A stretch of 64,000 nucleotides of DNA, from the NCBI GenBank assembly GCA_000442015.1, contig KE560971.1, positions 1 through 64,000 on the forward strand, given 5' to 3'. The DNA is from Rozella allomycis CSF55. Lineage: Eukaryota; Rozellomycota. Below are positions 24,454-38,010 of the stretch, in pieces. The position numbers and the translations under genes are program-made. Within the stretch, counting starts at the first letter, position 1; each line of letters starts with the position of its first letter. The notes under the pieces were generated by a model that saw only the letters and a program-made list of their open reading frames with translations, searched no databases and was not told the DNA's origin.

Positions 24454-27150
24454 TTATGCCCTTTCTAAAACAGTCGCATAGAAAGATCCCTCTTCCATTT
24501 TATTGCGATTCTGCTCATTTATATTTATCGATTCAATTTCCTCAACAAGCTCTGCTGCTTCTCTATTGATCATAGCCTTGGCTTGGTCTAAACATTTAAG
24601 GTCAGGACTCACAGGTCTAACTCCGTCTAGCGCTAACTCCCTTTCACATTCAAGCCAAGCTTCCCCCAGTTTTAAATCAAAAAAATGTGAAATCTATTTT
24701 TAAAGGAACCAATACTTACATTGTACAACACCGCCTTTTGATGGGCGTCAGCAAGTTCCATCAACTTTAGAGGTCCGATCTTGCAAAATATACCATATAA
24801 TTTAAACTAGTCCAGAGAGAACAATTAAAATACTCTTAAATCATCCAGGAGTTCGTCAATAACTTTAGAATCCTTTTCGAAATCTTTAACATTTAGTGAT
24901 GCGTTTCTGGCCAGAACCATTTTTGCCACAGCAAGGTTGTTTACTAACAATAAAAAATAATCGTATTACATCGTGTTTTTGATTCTGATAGCACCCAAAG
25001 ATCAGTTAATAAATGTAACACATTTCTGTTTAGTGATGTCCTGCTTCTCCACTGCAATACATGATTTATTGCCTAATAATAAAAAAAATCAAGTAAATAT
25101 ACAGTTTGAGAATACAATAAATCTAATAGGCATCCACAAGCGTGTCTTTGAACAATAAATGTGCAATCTTCAATTGCGTCAAGTAATAAGCTCATTCCTA
25201 TAAAATAAGTCACATAATGTTACCATTGAATTCTAAAAATCGAATGCCATTCACTTCATTATCCATACATGCGCTCCACAAAGTATCGATTGCAGGTATA
25301 AGCACAGTTTCCGTCTCGTTTTCATTCAAGCCTCTGAAACTATCTTTACTACTTACAAGAATTTCTACCCTAAAAATTTAACTACATGCCGAAACATTTC
25401 ACAGCTTCCAAGTTGAGTGGACTTGGATGGGTCTTTTTCGAGCACCAATGATAAAAGCATTAATACTTTGGAGTTATTTTCAAGAGTAAAATATTGGGAT
25501 TTCGGAAGAATATCTATAAATTTTGAATCTAACACATACCCAGGCAAATTGTAAACATCCCTCGGAACACTTCCTGGTCCATAAAATTCATGCTGCATAA
25601 AATAAACAATGTGTCATTCATAAAGCCCTGAAAAATTACCTCATCTGGATCTTTTTTATCATAGAGGTCCAATGTTATATTGGAAAGTCCAATCGCGAAA
25701 TCACAAAGAATCAAAGCTTGGCTGGGATCCAACAACTCCAAGTGGCACCCCAAAATAATCAAAAGCTACTTTAATTTAAATAAGTTGGAGAACCTTTTTG
25801 ATTATGGAGAATAACCTTTGATGAAGAACAAAGCCATTGGTGGTTATAAAATCACAAACCAGTTCAATAACGCGTTCCTTAGGATATCCTGTACATGAAA
25901 TAGAATTCTGACTTGCTTCACAAAGCAATGTGAAAAGATTATATGTATACTGATAATGTATTGGTTTCCATTGATCATATATTTTGCAAAGAGCATCCAC
26001 CTGATTTATGACCATATTAATTGTGCCGTTATCAACCAAGTCAATAATGAGATTCTCATTTTTATAACATAAAAGATTAAGAATCATAATAAATTCTATA
26101 ATTTGATGTCTATGAATTTCATTTATGCGCGGCATTAGGAACACTGGGTCAAAGTTATTTTGAAGGTATTTTTGAATAACAGTGATGTTAATCTAATGGA
26201 AATAAAATATTCAAGGTTACGGGATTACAAAAGTCTTGGAAATCTTTTTCTAACAATGAGACACGATCGAGCAGTACCCATAAACTAGATATCGTTAATT
26301 GGATACTTGCGTCGCTGTGACATTGAGTAAGCACATTTAAATAGAAACTAACTAGATTTTCTTTAACAAACATTGATTTAACAAGTTACGAGTACAGGCG
26401 CTCGGTAAAGCTGTACCATCTTTGTACTTTATCATTGCATATAATGATTGAAGAACATGATAAAAATCCTTGTCTTTCAAGTCTGATATTTGCAATAATA
26501 CGGTCGCAATATATTGATCAATAAAATTTCTTTATGTTGCATAAATAATTGACTAACTTTTTGTCAAGACATTCAAAAAGAATCTTATACGCAGAATCCG
26601 TTATTGATTTTGCTTCAAACGCCTTTTTTTCTTCAAACTCGTTTAACTTGTCAATAAAACTTATGAGAAACTATATTTTTCGGTATAGTATAGTACCTTT
26701 GCTGAACACATCAATAACTCTAATTCCATTCCACATTTTATCCTTGAAAGATATTTGCTCATCATTGTAAAGCAATCTCTTAAAAAACTTAAGTTTTCAA
26801 GATCTTTCATCGACCTGATAGATAGGCAACTACGTGAACCCTAGTTGCCCTTCATACCTCCATGTATCCAATAACTTTATTGTCGCGCGCTTTAAATTAA
26901 TATCATTCATAAAATCATCATCGTTTAATAATTTTTGAATTTTGACTAAGTGCATTAGTTCTTCCCTATCCTCGTATACCAAAGATTATTTTGGTACCAA
27001 AACAGTGTTTTCTCGTTTAGCCTTCCATAGTTTATTTATCATGGAAGCAATCCTGTCTTTATGTAATTTATAGATGGAATCCGTCAAATGTTTCTCTATT
27101 TTTTCGTAATTGATTTGCCGTTCAGAATTCTGCATTTGATTTGTAAACAT
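24454..27150 (-). CDS. CFAP69: CFAP69-like armadillo-repeat ciliary protein
   Basis: Start ATG at 27150 (MFTNQMQNSERQ) or in frame at 27135. The gene is split into about a dozen short exons by introns of the usual size. All-helical armadillo-type repeats follow: SFLRDCFTMMSKYLS, TISSLWVLLDRVSLL, NLLCYKNENLIIDLVDNG, DTLWSACMDNEVNGIRFLEFNG and MSLLLDAIEDCTFIVQRHACGCLL. The segment EAWLECERELALDGVRPVSP near the end aligns by eye with the IWNEIYEEIKLEKLRPVTT region of animal CFAP69, and the TLWSACM... block with TLDSIWCCILG. On that basis I call CFAP69, a ciliary protein linked to flagellar motility. A generic ARM-repeat protein is the alternative. The stop TAA is at 24454. Confidence 0.68.
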
Positions 27151-27274
27151 TCAATTCAGAGAATACTGTAAGAAAATAGACAAGAGTCGCTAATGCAATT
27201 AAAACATGATCATTATACAAAGCAGATGTTTGATATACATGGAACTTAAACAAGTATGTAATGACAAATTTATT

Positions 27275-27625
27275 TTAATCAAAGAGACCAAATCCCATTT
27301 CTTCTTCGGTTTCTTCCTTTTCTTCCTCTTTCTTTTCTTCGGCAGCTGGGGCAGCAGCAGCAGATCCTGAAGCAGCAGCAGGAGCAGCACCTCCAGATGG
27401 AACTGAAGCAAGTTTTCCGAGACCTTCTGAAATTAACTATAAGTTAAATAAATATATTCAATGTACTTCGTCAATGTTCTTTCCTTCAACTTCTGAAATA
27501 AGCTTGTTAAGTTGATCTTGTTCAGTTTCAATACCGACGGAAGAAAGAATTTTCTTGACATCAGCAGATGATGGTTTTTCAGCACCACCAAGAGTAGCGA
27601 GAAGATAAGCAGCCAAGTATTTCAT
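27275..27625 (-). CDS. RPP2: 60S acidic ribosomal protein P2
   Basis: Stalk protein of the large subunit that recruits translational GTPases. Start [14 protein letters not shown] at 27625, then [14 protein letters not shown] and [13 protein letters not shown] 30-nt intron (about 27430-27459) leads to [16 protein letters not shown], an Ala-rich hinge, a Glu/Lys-rich charged stretch and the C-terminus EEMGFGLFD. The usual SDDDMGFGLFD has become [12 protein letters not shown] here, lacking the phosphorylatable serine directly before it. About 105 residues, standard length. Confidence 0.96.
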
Positions 27626-27720
27626 TGAAGAGTATGACCAGGGTGATGAGGAAAATTTTTGAAAAAGGTGAAAAATGAAATAAGAAAATTCGGAATTCGC
27701 AAACAAAACAGTTCTATTTA

Positions 27721-28975
27721 TTAAGAACATAATGCCAAACACCATTTAAGATCTGTTAATAAATACTTACAAGCTTTAGTCCAGTTTTGATCAAGAATAA
27801 ACTGCCAGCGAATAGTCAACATTTCAGGACCTATAGTATCTTTCTCTATCCTTTCTAAGTGATAACATGAATTTTACTTGTAAGGTACACAAAACCTCGG
27901 CTCTTCCATTTGTAAATATGTAATAAATTGATCAAGACAGTTTAAGAATCCAGACATCGCGCTGTTATAACGTCTAGCCCATAATAGCTTAGTGAATCCT
28001 GCATTTCCAGAGCCATACCTTTGATCAACAAAAACATCAGTAATACAGTTCTAAAGAAGCATGATCTGAAGAGGTATTTTTCTCTATTCTGGAATAGCTT
28101 CCTAGTGGAAGCAACTTATATTTTTCAAAATCAAAACTCTTTGATTTTGCGAGTGTATCCAAAAGTAAGACCACATGACCCCAGGCAGCATTTAATTCTT
28201 CCCAATTTATCTTATAATCCTAGAAATATTGGCTTTTACTGAATCGCCCGAAGCGTGACCCAATTTTAAACCATTTATAGTCCCGTACATACCGTCATAC
28301 GATATATGAAACAATTCATCGAGTATATTTACTCGTTCTAATATTTCTAGCCTTGATTTGTTGTAATATTCTTTGTTCTTGAAGCTATTATACTCTAGTT
28401 CAATCTCAAAGTTCTGTCTCTCAGTTTCATTAAGCTCCTTGAAATGTCTGATAATCAAAATGAAATACATGTTTTACAATTCCTCTTTTTCGATTATATC
28501 ATTTTCTTCTTCCAATAAGCATGTTTCTTCCCGTACTAATTTCTCCTTTTCGTTTTCCAACTTTTCGATTTCTAATTTGAGTTTGGTTAAGTGTGATTTC
28601 AAGCTATCAATTTCTTCAATTATATTTTCTTGATTAATATCATCCAATGTAGATAGTCGATGTTCAGTCATAAAATAGGAGGAATCCTTCTTTTCGTTGA
28701 ATAAGTTGTTTAAGCAAGAGTCAAGAACATCAATGATTTCCTTGGCACATTCTTCGCATAAGGGATGACTTATTGTTGTTTCTTTAGACAAAGATTTGAA
28801 GAAGGAATCTAGGAATTCTTCGCCATTTGACAAATCATCAAAACTTTCACGAAGATTGACGCTTCCTATATCAATACCAGAGAAATATATCACTTAATGC
28901 TTGCTTTCGATCCATATTGGTTAAAGACTCGTCATAATTGAGAGAAGAATGACATTTTTGACATTTCGGTTTCAT
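27721..28975 (-). CDS. ATG6: Beclin-1 / ATG6, autophagy PI3-kinase subunit
   Basis: Subunit of the Vps34 class III PI3-kinase complexes. Start ATG at 28975 (MKPKCQKCHSSLNYDESL, the CxxC of beclins). A 28-nt intron leads to ISHPLCEECAKEIIDVLD and a coiled coil (28480-28650). The BARA domain follows: ERVNILDELFHISYDGMYGTINGLKLG, then, after a 29-nt intron, INWEELNAAWGHVVLLLDTLAKS, LLPLGSYSRIEK, LYGSGNAGFTKLLWARRYNSAM and WTKACKYLLTDLKWCLAL, with TAA at 27721. Length about 375 residues; the N-terminal region is short, and no BH3-like helix is evident by eye. The start codon lies 11 bp from that of the next, divergent gene. Confidence 0.93.
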
Positions 28976-28986
28976 GAATTTCCTAA

Positions 28987-30606
28987 ATGTTCAGATTGCT
29001 AGATAGTCTCACAATATTATCAACATCTTTATTGACTGCTGTCATTCCTGAGAGTTTGGTGCCTTCTTACGGTTTCATCTTTCCCAGAATTAATTACAGC
29101 ATAATTACTGTAATTACGATTTTGGTATCCTCTGGTTTGTCCAATTACATGTTGTTACCGCTAAATGGAACCTTAATTGTTACGCTAGCATTAGGAGCAC
29201 TATATTTTATGATAAGCCCATTTCTTATTGCAATTCTGTTTGAAAGACTAGGGCCTATTCTTGGGCCACAGATATTGTATGTTATATCGATATATGTTAT
29301 ATTATTCTTCAACGTAAATATATTAACAAGAAGCAGAAATTGGTTTAAGAAAGTCTGTAAAACAGCGTTTCTCGTAGCTGTCCTCCCTTTCTGCGGTGAA
29401 AAGATCGTCGAATTTCTTCGCAATAGTGGGTTTTGGAGATGTCATATTCATGAGATCTCATGCTTTTTGATATTAGCCAATTATGGTGCAAGATCCAGCA
29501 AAAACTTCTTTAAGTTAGTAATTGGTGCAATAATTTGCCTTATTTATGTATCCCAGACAGTCCCTTGTTGTTCATGGTCTGGTGTAATTCTATTATATTA
29601 TGTTTCAGTTAGCCTGTTAAATCCCAAAATGAAGGCTTGATTTTGGAACAAGTTGAATCAACCTCTGGATGGCTTTCTGTGGTACATTTTAAAAACAATG
29701 GTTACGTTGCGCGACTTCTACGCAGCGATATGTCAATAATTGGAGGCATATTTGAAGAAACCAATACAACAGTTTTTGGTGCTTTCCTGAACATGGAGAG
29801 GATTAGGTTATTTAACGAGTTACCGGAAAATCCGGTTGCGCTGGTTCTGTAAGATGCCTTTCCTTAATTACATCAGTGGATTGGGGGCAGGAAGTACCAC
29901 AAATGCCTTGATTGAAAATAAATTTAATGTAACTGCCATAGAGTACGATCCAGAAGTTGTTAGATTGGCCACTGAATATTTGCACTTCAAAAGGGACAAT
30001 GTACAAAAAATTTTAATTGAAGATGCCGCTAAAGCAATAACACGACTAGACAATGAAACATACGATTTAGTTATGCATGACTTGTTCACAGGAGGAACAA
30101 TACCCAAACAATGCTTTACACGGCATTTTTTTACTGAATTAAAAGGGAAAATGAAGATGAATGGAATTTTAGGAGTTGTAAGTTGAACAGTTTTTTGAAA
30201 TAAAGAATGTTGTAGGCAAGATGCAAGGGTACGTCTTGTATTCCGTAATCAAGTCCCTCAAAAATAGTTTTAAAAATATTCAAGTTTATGATGACGTTTT
30301 TGATCATGATGAACAAATTAATCGCAATTTCGTACTAAATGTAAGTTTGTCAAATAGATCATATTTTGTTCCGACGCCCCGATCGATTTTTCTAAAGAAG
30401 CTGGGCGAGTTGATGCGCAACGATTGTCTTCGTGGAATTCGATGAATTTAATCCAAATTGACGAAAAGAAGTTGGACGAAGCCGTTCCATTGGATGAATA
30501 CAATGAAAACACTGCTCTTGAACTACGTCAAATAGCGAAGGATCATTGGTACGCGATGATGCAGATATTTCCTGCTGAAATCTGGACTTCCAATTTTCAT
30601 TATTAA
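28987..30606 (+). CDS. Membrane-anchored spermidine/spermine synthase-like protein
   Basis: Start ATG at 28987. The N-terminal ~200 residues are hydrophobic with about six membrane helices (SIITVITILVSSGLSNYMLL, FLIAILFERLGPILGP, LYVISIYVILFF). The C-terminal part has a Rossmann-type aminopropyltransferase or methyltransferase fold: LEQVESTSGWLSVV, VALVLGLGAGSTTNALI (the SAM-type glycine motif, restored by a 28-nt intron), VTAIEYDPEVVRLATEY and YDLVMHDLFTGG. Further introns (28 and 26 nt) restore NVVGKMQGYVLYSVIKSL and NFIIFCSDAPIDFSKEA. The join of the membrane and catalytic parts needs a ~53-nt intron (about 29582-29634) or a sequence error. Related TM-plus-spermidine-synthase proteins occur in fungi; the substrate is unknown. 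Confidence 0.8.
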
Positions 30607-30678
30607 AATATTTAACTTGTATTTTATACTTTTCGAAATTTGCGAATTGTTGCGAACTTTATTTTTAGAACATAGGAA

Positions 30679-31424
30679 ATGATCTCATTCTTATCTCGAT
30701 TTCTTTAGTAATATATTAAGATTTTATGTATATGTTTCTTTATTTCGTATCCATTAGCGGGATTTTATTCTTTCAGAGCTTTGCAATCTGATCGGAAGGA
30801 GGGATTGCGATTTTGGTTGATGTACTGGTGCTTCATCTCCTTGAGCGAAATGATATATGCTGTTACTGACGTGTTTTTATTCTGGTAAATAGATAATTTG
30901 CAGAATATGCTAGGATCCCATTTTATTACGAATTGAAGTTGGCTTTCGTAGTGTGGCTTCTATTTATAAATCCATCCAATGTATCATTTTATATTTTTTT
31001 AAAGAAGGGCATGGAAAATATCTTCTATTCGCACATTGCGCCCCTTTTTAGGACTTTTGGCGCTAAATTCGGAAAGTTGGTATCCCATCATGCCCATAAT
31101 TTCAGTAGATCCCGCGAGACTTTAATGATAAGGGTACAATTATGTTGCTTGTTTCAGTAGGGGATAGAATTTTTGGGCAAGTTGTTTCAAGAATTGATAA
31201 CACAGTTAAATGTTATAGCCGAATCAAAATTTAACTTTAAAATGACACGAGAGGAATTGATAAAGACTCCCGAAATAATTGAAATCGATTCGGATTCAGA
31301 TTATGAATATGAAGTGGATGATGAAATTAACGATGTTCGCATTTCAGTTACAACAACACAAAAATCAAAACCTAAAACACTAAAAGAAAAGATTATTTCT
31401 TTAAAAAAGAGAAAGTATTTTTAA
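30679..31424 (+). CDS. REEP/DP1/Yop1 family ER-shaping protein (N-terminus unresolved)
   Basis: Hairpin membrane protein of the TB2/DP1/HVA22 family that curves ER tubules. Recognisable blocks are YPLAGFYSFRALQSD (the lYPaYxSfkAl motif), GLRFWLMYWCFISLSEMIYAVTD and, after a 29-nt intron, IPFYYELKLAFVVWLLFINPSN. A 24-nt stop-free GT...AG intron candidate (about 30977-31000) precedes KGMENIFYSHIAPLF. A 27-nt intron leads to an acidic tail (IEIDSDSDYEYEVDDE) and a basic end KKRKYF-TAA at 31422. The ATG at 30679 (MISFLSRFL) is the likely start, but no GT...AG intron I could place joins it cleanly to YPLAG; a base error or unusual intron is possible. Confidence 0.72.
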
Positions 31425-31620
31425 ATATTATTCCCTGATACTTTATAATTCAAAACTTGATCAATAAATTTTGCTCGCATTGTCTCTCTAATACCCCATA
31501 ATAATCTGATATTAAAAATACACATCACGCAATTGAACTATTATAATACTATTTTGTTTTCAATATCTTTCAAAGTGAAATTTACTACGACACCCTTGCA
31601 AGTGCAAACACGGACTGCAA

Positions 31621-34263
<2,643 letters not shown>

Positions 34264-34309
34264 ATAAATAGTATTTAAATACTCTTCAATATAATTGCAA
34301 TGTTTTATG

Positions 34310-34569
34310 GTTTAATGTCTGATTCATAGTCCCTTAAAGTGAGGGCTAAAGGAAATTACACCTGGGGGTTACCACAGCCCATGAGCCAGTGTAAAGAAGC
34401 CAAATAAGCTTCAAGTAAATAGAAGTCGTTTCTTGTGTTCCAAACACTCCTTACGTTAATACGAATCATAATCTCCTGAACTCTGAATGTGTTAAAGAAG
34501 CCAAGTAACCTTTGAATAAAAGAAAATCATTTCTCGTGTTCCAAACTCCCCTATGTTAATACAAATTGT
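34310..34569. repeat. Tandem partial repeat downstream of MCM3
   Basis: Two diverged copies of an ~78-bp unit (TTAAAGAAGCCAA...GTGTTCCAAAC...TTAATACxAAT) start near 34393 and 34491. A third copy, close to the second, starts near 37458. No open frame is supported in 34310-34590. Confidence 0.7.
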
Positions 34570-34597
34570 GTCAAATCGTTAAAGTTAAATGCTTTTA

Positions 34598-34789
34598 TTA
34601 GTTTGTGCCACGCTTCTTAAATCCATTTATCAAAACCTCGTAGAATGATATAAGCGCCCCAATAAGACATGAAGCTTGAAAAGTATCCAAACTGATAGAT
34701 CCGAAATAAGACGTTAAAGCATTATTTGATTTAGCGATACCAATAAAGTATTTGGTTACGTGGAATATTACCATGCTAGCCTTTTCCTT
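34598..34789 (-). pseudogene. 3' end of an unknown membrane-protein gene, copy 1 (cut by gap)
   Basis: On the minus strand 34789 to 34598 reads KEKASMVIFHVTKYFIGIAKSNN, then LIGALISFYEVLINGFKKRGTN and TAA. The first residues, EKASMVIFH, also end the 5' fragment at 37712-37988, so together they describe one membrane protein of about 155 residues. Here the upstream part is replaced, across the N at 34790, by hAT-related sequence. Confidence 0.65.
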
Positions 34790-34790
34790 N

Positions 34791-35830
34791 ACATTGCGGC
34801 CTGATTGGAATGGCAGCTAAGACGATTACTACGCTTTGTCATGTGCTCGGATGCGGCCGAAAACGCTGATGTTGGCATTACACACAATGCGAATGTAAGC
34901 ACATTTCGAAGGCGTGGATAGTGTTCCCTATGCTCCGTCCACCAGGTCAAGGCATCCATTTTTTTGGCATAAATACTAGCACGGTCCAATCGCACATAAT
35001 ACTTAAGCGCCTCGTCGTATGTATCACAGTTAAAATTTTGTATACCTTCCTCCTTGGTTTGTTTTAAAAATTGATCAAACATGCGTTCCCTTTGACTTTT
35101 CTTAACTGATTGAGCAGCATTATCTGATGTTGTTTCAATAATTCATTCATTATTTGATGTTTCAACCAACTTCATCATGTCTAAAACAATGTTGCGAATA
35201 TGGTGGGAATGGCGACGAAGGATAAATTCAAGCCAGAATCGTCGCAATCCACACCACACGATGATCACGGACGTTGTTAAGAAATCAATTTAGAGCCACT
35301 GCTGTGTGTGAACCCGAAAACATTCGAAAATCCAATGCGATATCCCGGGAATTGCACATATCATCTATCCAATGGGCAGAAATTGCGACATACGAGGGAT
35401 TTGAAATATCGAAGTCCCTGAATCCAGGGTGAGAGCAATACCTTCAATTCTAGGCATCAATTCAATAAACACCATTTTTTCATTACGTTACCATGCAATT
35501 ATGTCTTTGCGTACCGTTTGACGACATGGAAATTTGAAGGAACTAACACCATAACACGCGAATCTTTCATAATTTGTTGCAGACAAAGTTTGAAATCGGT
35601 AAAGTCTACCCCGGAATATGACTGACTGTCAGTCACGATTCATTGAAGCATCACACGATTCGCTGCTGGGGTCAGTGCGGGTAGAAACTTTTTCGGCGCA
35701 AAACAACTTGGAATGGACGGGCGTATTGGTTCGCGATGCAGTTTCTCAAAATGCGCTTTTATATTTCAACTTCCCGTAGTTATGCAAAACGATTGTGGGC
35801 AATGATTACACTAACAAATAAATTGGCCGG
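34791..35830 (-). mobile_element. Decayed hAT-family transposase, copy B
   Basis: Minus-strand fragments in several frames. Near 35740-35810 a BED-type zinc finger is legible (CNHCPQSFCITT..., NIKAHFEKLHRE) but carries an in-frame stop. It is followed by hAT N-domain-like text (VTDSQSYSGVDFTDFKL, about 35630-35560). At 34795-35082 lies the C-terminal dimerisation domain: ALTWWTEHREHYPRLRNVLTFALCVMPTSAFSA. About 35212-35268 repeats the ATILDP segment of copy A. Stops and frameshifts throughout mean it cannot encode an active enzyme. Confidence 0.75.
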
Positions 35831-36173
35831 TGGTATGGTCTTTTTTGCGCTACAGAAAGCATCTCTTCAGCCACGGTAAGTTTGCGCAACTCTGTTACCA
35901 TCTTAACGAACTCAAACGCCGCACGCACTGCACTTTTGACTTTGCTGTTGGAATCCACGTCAGTCCGGACTTGAAATTGCGATACCGAATCCGATGGCAA
36001 AATCGTTTGTGACAACTTGTCGTAATTGTCCTTTTTTTCAATTTCTATAAACACGTTGTAAAAAGTATTCGAATATCATTACATTGGCTAGTAGGCTCTA
36101 ACCAATTTCTATTTGTGCCGTTTGACGTATGAAAGACTCACGCTCTTTAGGCTCCTATTCATCATCGCTTCGC

Positions 36174-36738
36174 TCATCTAAATTCACGGCCACTGTTTTC
36201 GAGATTTGCGTGACAAGAGGCTTTTAGAGCCATCCAATGTCCCATTATGACAAGGCCAGCACCTAATTTGTTGCCTGAAACCCTCTTTACCAATGCCGTG
36301 GCCACAAAAGACATGCACATGACTTCCGCAGTCGGGACANTTTTGTCCTTGGGAATTGCGACAAAGGATAAATTCGGATCCAGAATCGTCGCAATCAACA
36401 CCAAACGATGCGAACTAACTGCAGAGTCATACTTTTGCCATTTGGCGATCATTCTATATTGCGTATTTCATGATGACGTTACGCTTTACTGACATCATTC
36501 TCCCAACTGGTCGTGGAGTCCGCCATCATGTCAATATGCTGGCGAATTATAGTCCACCACATTAAAACGCAAGAAATAGTTGCCGTTGATTTTCCACTAA
36601 GCTCCACTGTAGCATCATAAAACGGCTTAAACATCGTTGCAATCTTTTCGAGCTGAATCCATTCGTCTTGGGTCAGGGTGACTGCCTTCAATGAAGTGTC
36701 TTTTTTGTAAATATCCGATCCGCCAACCAAGGTTAAAA
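36174..36738 (-). mobile_element. Decayed hAT-family transposase, copy A (middle part)
   Basis: Minus-strand text 36730-36479 reads TLTQDEWIQLEKIATMFKPFYDATVELSGKSTATIS, the hAT block (W..l..ll.pF...T..lSg...pT). Then 36450-36340 gives IAKWQKYDSAVSSHRLVLIATILDPNL, matching the K..KY...A..LDP motif. Gaps at 36340 and 36739 and stops between blocks show a broken, incompletely assembled element. 35831-36173 contains further helical fragments of uncertain origin. Confidence 0.75.
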
Positions 36739-36739
36739 N

Positions 36740-37445
36740 TGTGATGTCGTCAACATAAATCTAACAATCATTAGTTAAAACTCTCGCGCGGTGACGGCCG
36801 GTGTTGAATCTTGTCGCTCCCCTCATAAATTGGATAGTAAATCAAAAGATAAAAGAGTCAAACAGATGTCGATTGAGAATGGATTGTCCTCCGTTCTATT
36901 TATTGATATCTCCTTAGAGTTTTATATGTGGGTCCTTTCTATAAATAGTATCCTTTCTATAATTAGTATCAGAATAGAGATCCGTCAGGTAAGAGATCCG
37001 TTCAGAATTAGGACTCCCCTCTTTGATTATTTTTCTAAGATGTGTGGGATGAAAATCCCTCTATGAATTGTGGGATGAGAATCCCTGGTACGGCAAATCT
37101 CACCTTTGGGGTCCTTGAAGTTTCTTCTCATATTTGGGTCTCAAATAGGGCGTGGCTGTTTTATGTGATGGTTTCAACATAGATCTGGCAATCGTTTGTA
37201 AAAACTCCCGGGGTCCTGGAAGTTTTTTTGCAAATCATGAATCTAACCAGTCTATTAATGTTCCTCTAGTCATAAAACTAGTAAATTGAATATGCGTTAA
37301 TGTTGAAGCTCCATGGATTTCTTTGAATCTATATCAATAGAATAGATCGAGTAAAAAAGGCTCAGAGATACAATGAATCATCAGAGAATTTTATCAGTGT
37401 TATTGAACATGTCATTGATATGAACAAAAAATTAATAATCAAATT
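36740..37445. other. Gene-poor stretch with short repeats in the transposon region
   Basis: No convincing gene. Short internal repeats are visible: GTGGGATGA(A/G)AATCCCT twice near 37040-37080, GGTCCT(T/G)GAAGTTT at 37114 and 37214, and similar ~30-bp blocks (ATCT..CAATC...AAAACTC.CG) near 36760 and 37182. 37377-37445 is a 69-bp segment repeated at 38011-38079. Confidence 0.5.
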
Positions 37446-37457
37446 NGTGAGTATAGT

Positions 37458-37632
37458 ATGTTAAAGAAGCCAAGTAAACTTTGAATAAAGGAAAATCATT
37501 TCTCGTGTTCCAAACTCCCCTATGTTAATACAAATTGTGTCAAATAATAAAAGTTAATTACTTTTATTAGTTTGTGCCACGCTTGTTAAATCCATTTATC
37601 AAAACCCCGTAGAATGATATAAGCGCCCCAAT
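37458..37632 (-). pseudogene. 3' end of the membrane-protein gene, copy 2, cut by a transposon end
   Basis: Near-identical to 34491-34660 and in the same orientation. The minus strand reads LIGALISFYGVLINGFNKRGTN-TAA, differing from copy 1 at two residues (E to G, K to N). Homology stops abruptly at 37632/37633, where TAGTGTTGTTAACGGCTCGG begins. Confidence 0.7.
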
Positions 37633-37710
37633 TAGTGTTGTTAACGGCTCGGCTCGGCTCGGCTCGGCTCGGCTTGACCTCGGCTGGCACCATGACTCTC
37701 AGCCGAGCCG
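37633..37710. mobile_element. hAT-type terminal sequence with CGGCT repeats
   Basis: Starts TAGTGTTGTTAACGGCTCGG, fitting the hAT terminal consensus (T/C)A(A/G)NG, followed by five CGGCT units. Near the gap at 37711 it ends AGCCGAGCCG, the reverse complement of the CGGCTCGGCT unit, so the stretch can fold into a hairpin. The eight bases before it (GCCCCAAT, 37625-37632) are a candidate target site. Confidence 0.6.
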
Positions 37711-37711
37711 N

Positions 37712-37988
37712 CGTGGAATATTACCATGCTAGCCTTTTCCTTTTCCACGTTAAAAAGAATGGACAAGAAGAGTGGAAGAATGTTCAACCAAATCAGCAAA
37801 GGGAGAATATGATCAAACTCGAACAACATAGAAAGTTCATATACCTGTATCATTACCGTTATAGCAAAGGCATTCAAATAATTCGATTGAAGCTGCCTTT
37901 TCACTTTATCGATTCTTTTTTCTGTTTCTAACGTATCAATGTCAGAATCATCCTGATGATTATTTTTGTCTTCAATTAAAGACTCCAT
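37712..37988 (-). pseudogene. 5' part of the unknown membrane-protein gene
   Basis: Minus strand from the ATG at 37988: MESLIEDKNNHQDDSDIDTL, a charged N-terminus, then hydrophobic stretches (YLNAFAITVMIQVYELSM; ILPLLIWLNILPLFLSIL), ending EKASMVIFH at the gap. The missing C-terminus matches 34598-34756. I do not recognise the family. It looks like a small multi-pass membrane protein broken by a transposon and by gaps. Confidence 0.55.
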
Positions 37989-38010
37989 TTTATTATCCTC
38001 CTGCNGATAC

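Noticed and set aside
27458-27745. Longer start for the ribosomal P2 frame (upstream to 27745)
   Set aside because: P2 begins [10 protein letters not shown] at 27625 in all families; the upstream part overlaps the ATG6 3' end.
30342-30358. A 17-nt intron in the spermidine-synthase-like gene
   Set aside because: The 26-nt GTACTAAAT...ATAG intron ending at the same acceptor fits the usual length and keeps the frame.
34330-34350. Resemblance of TCCCTTAAAGTGAGGGCTAAA to a phage T3 promoter/vector site
   Set aside because: Several mismatches and no flanking vector sequence; probably chance within a repeat.
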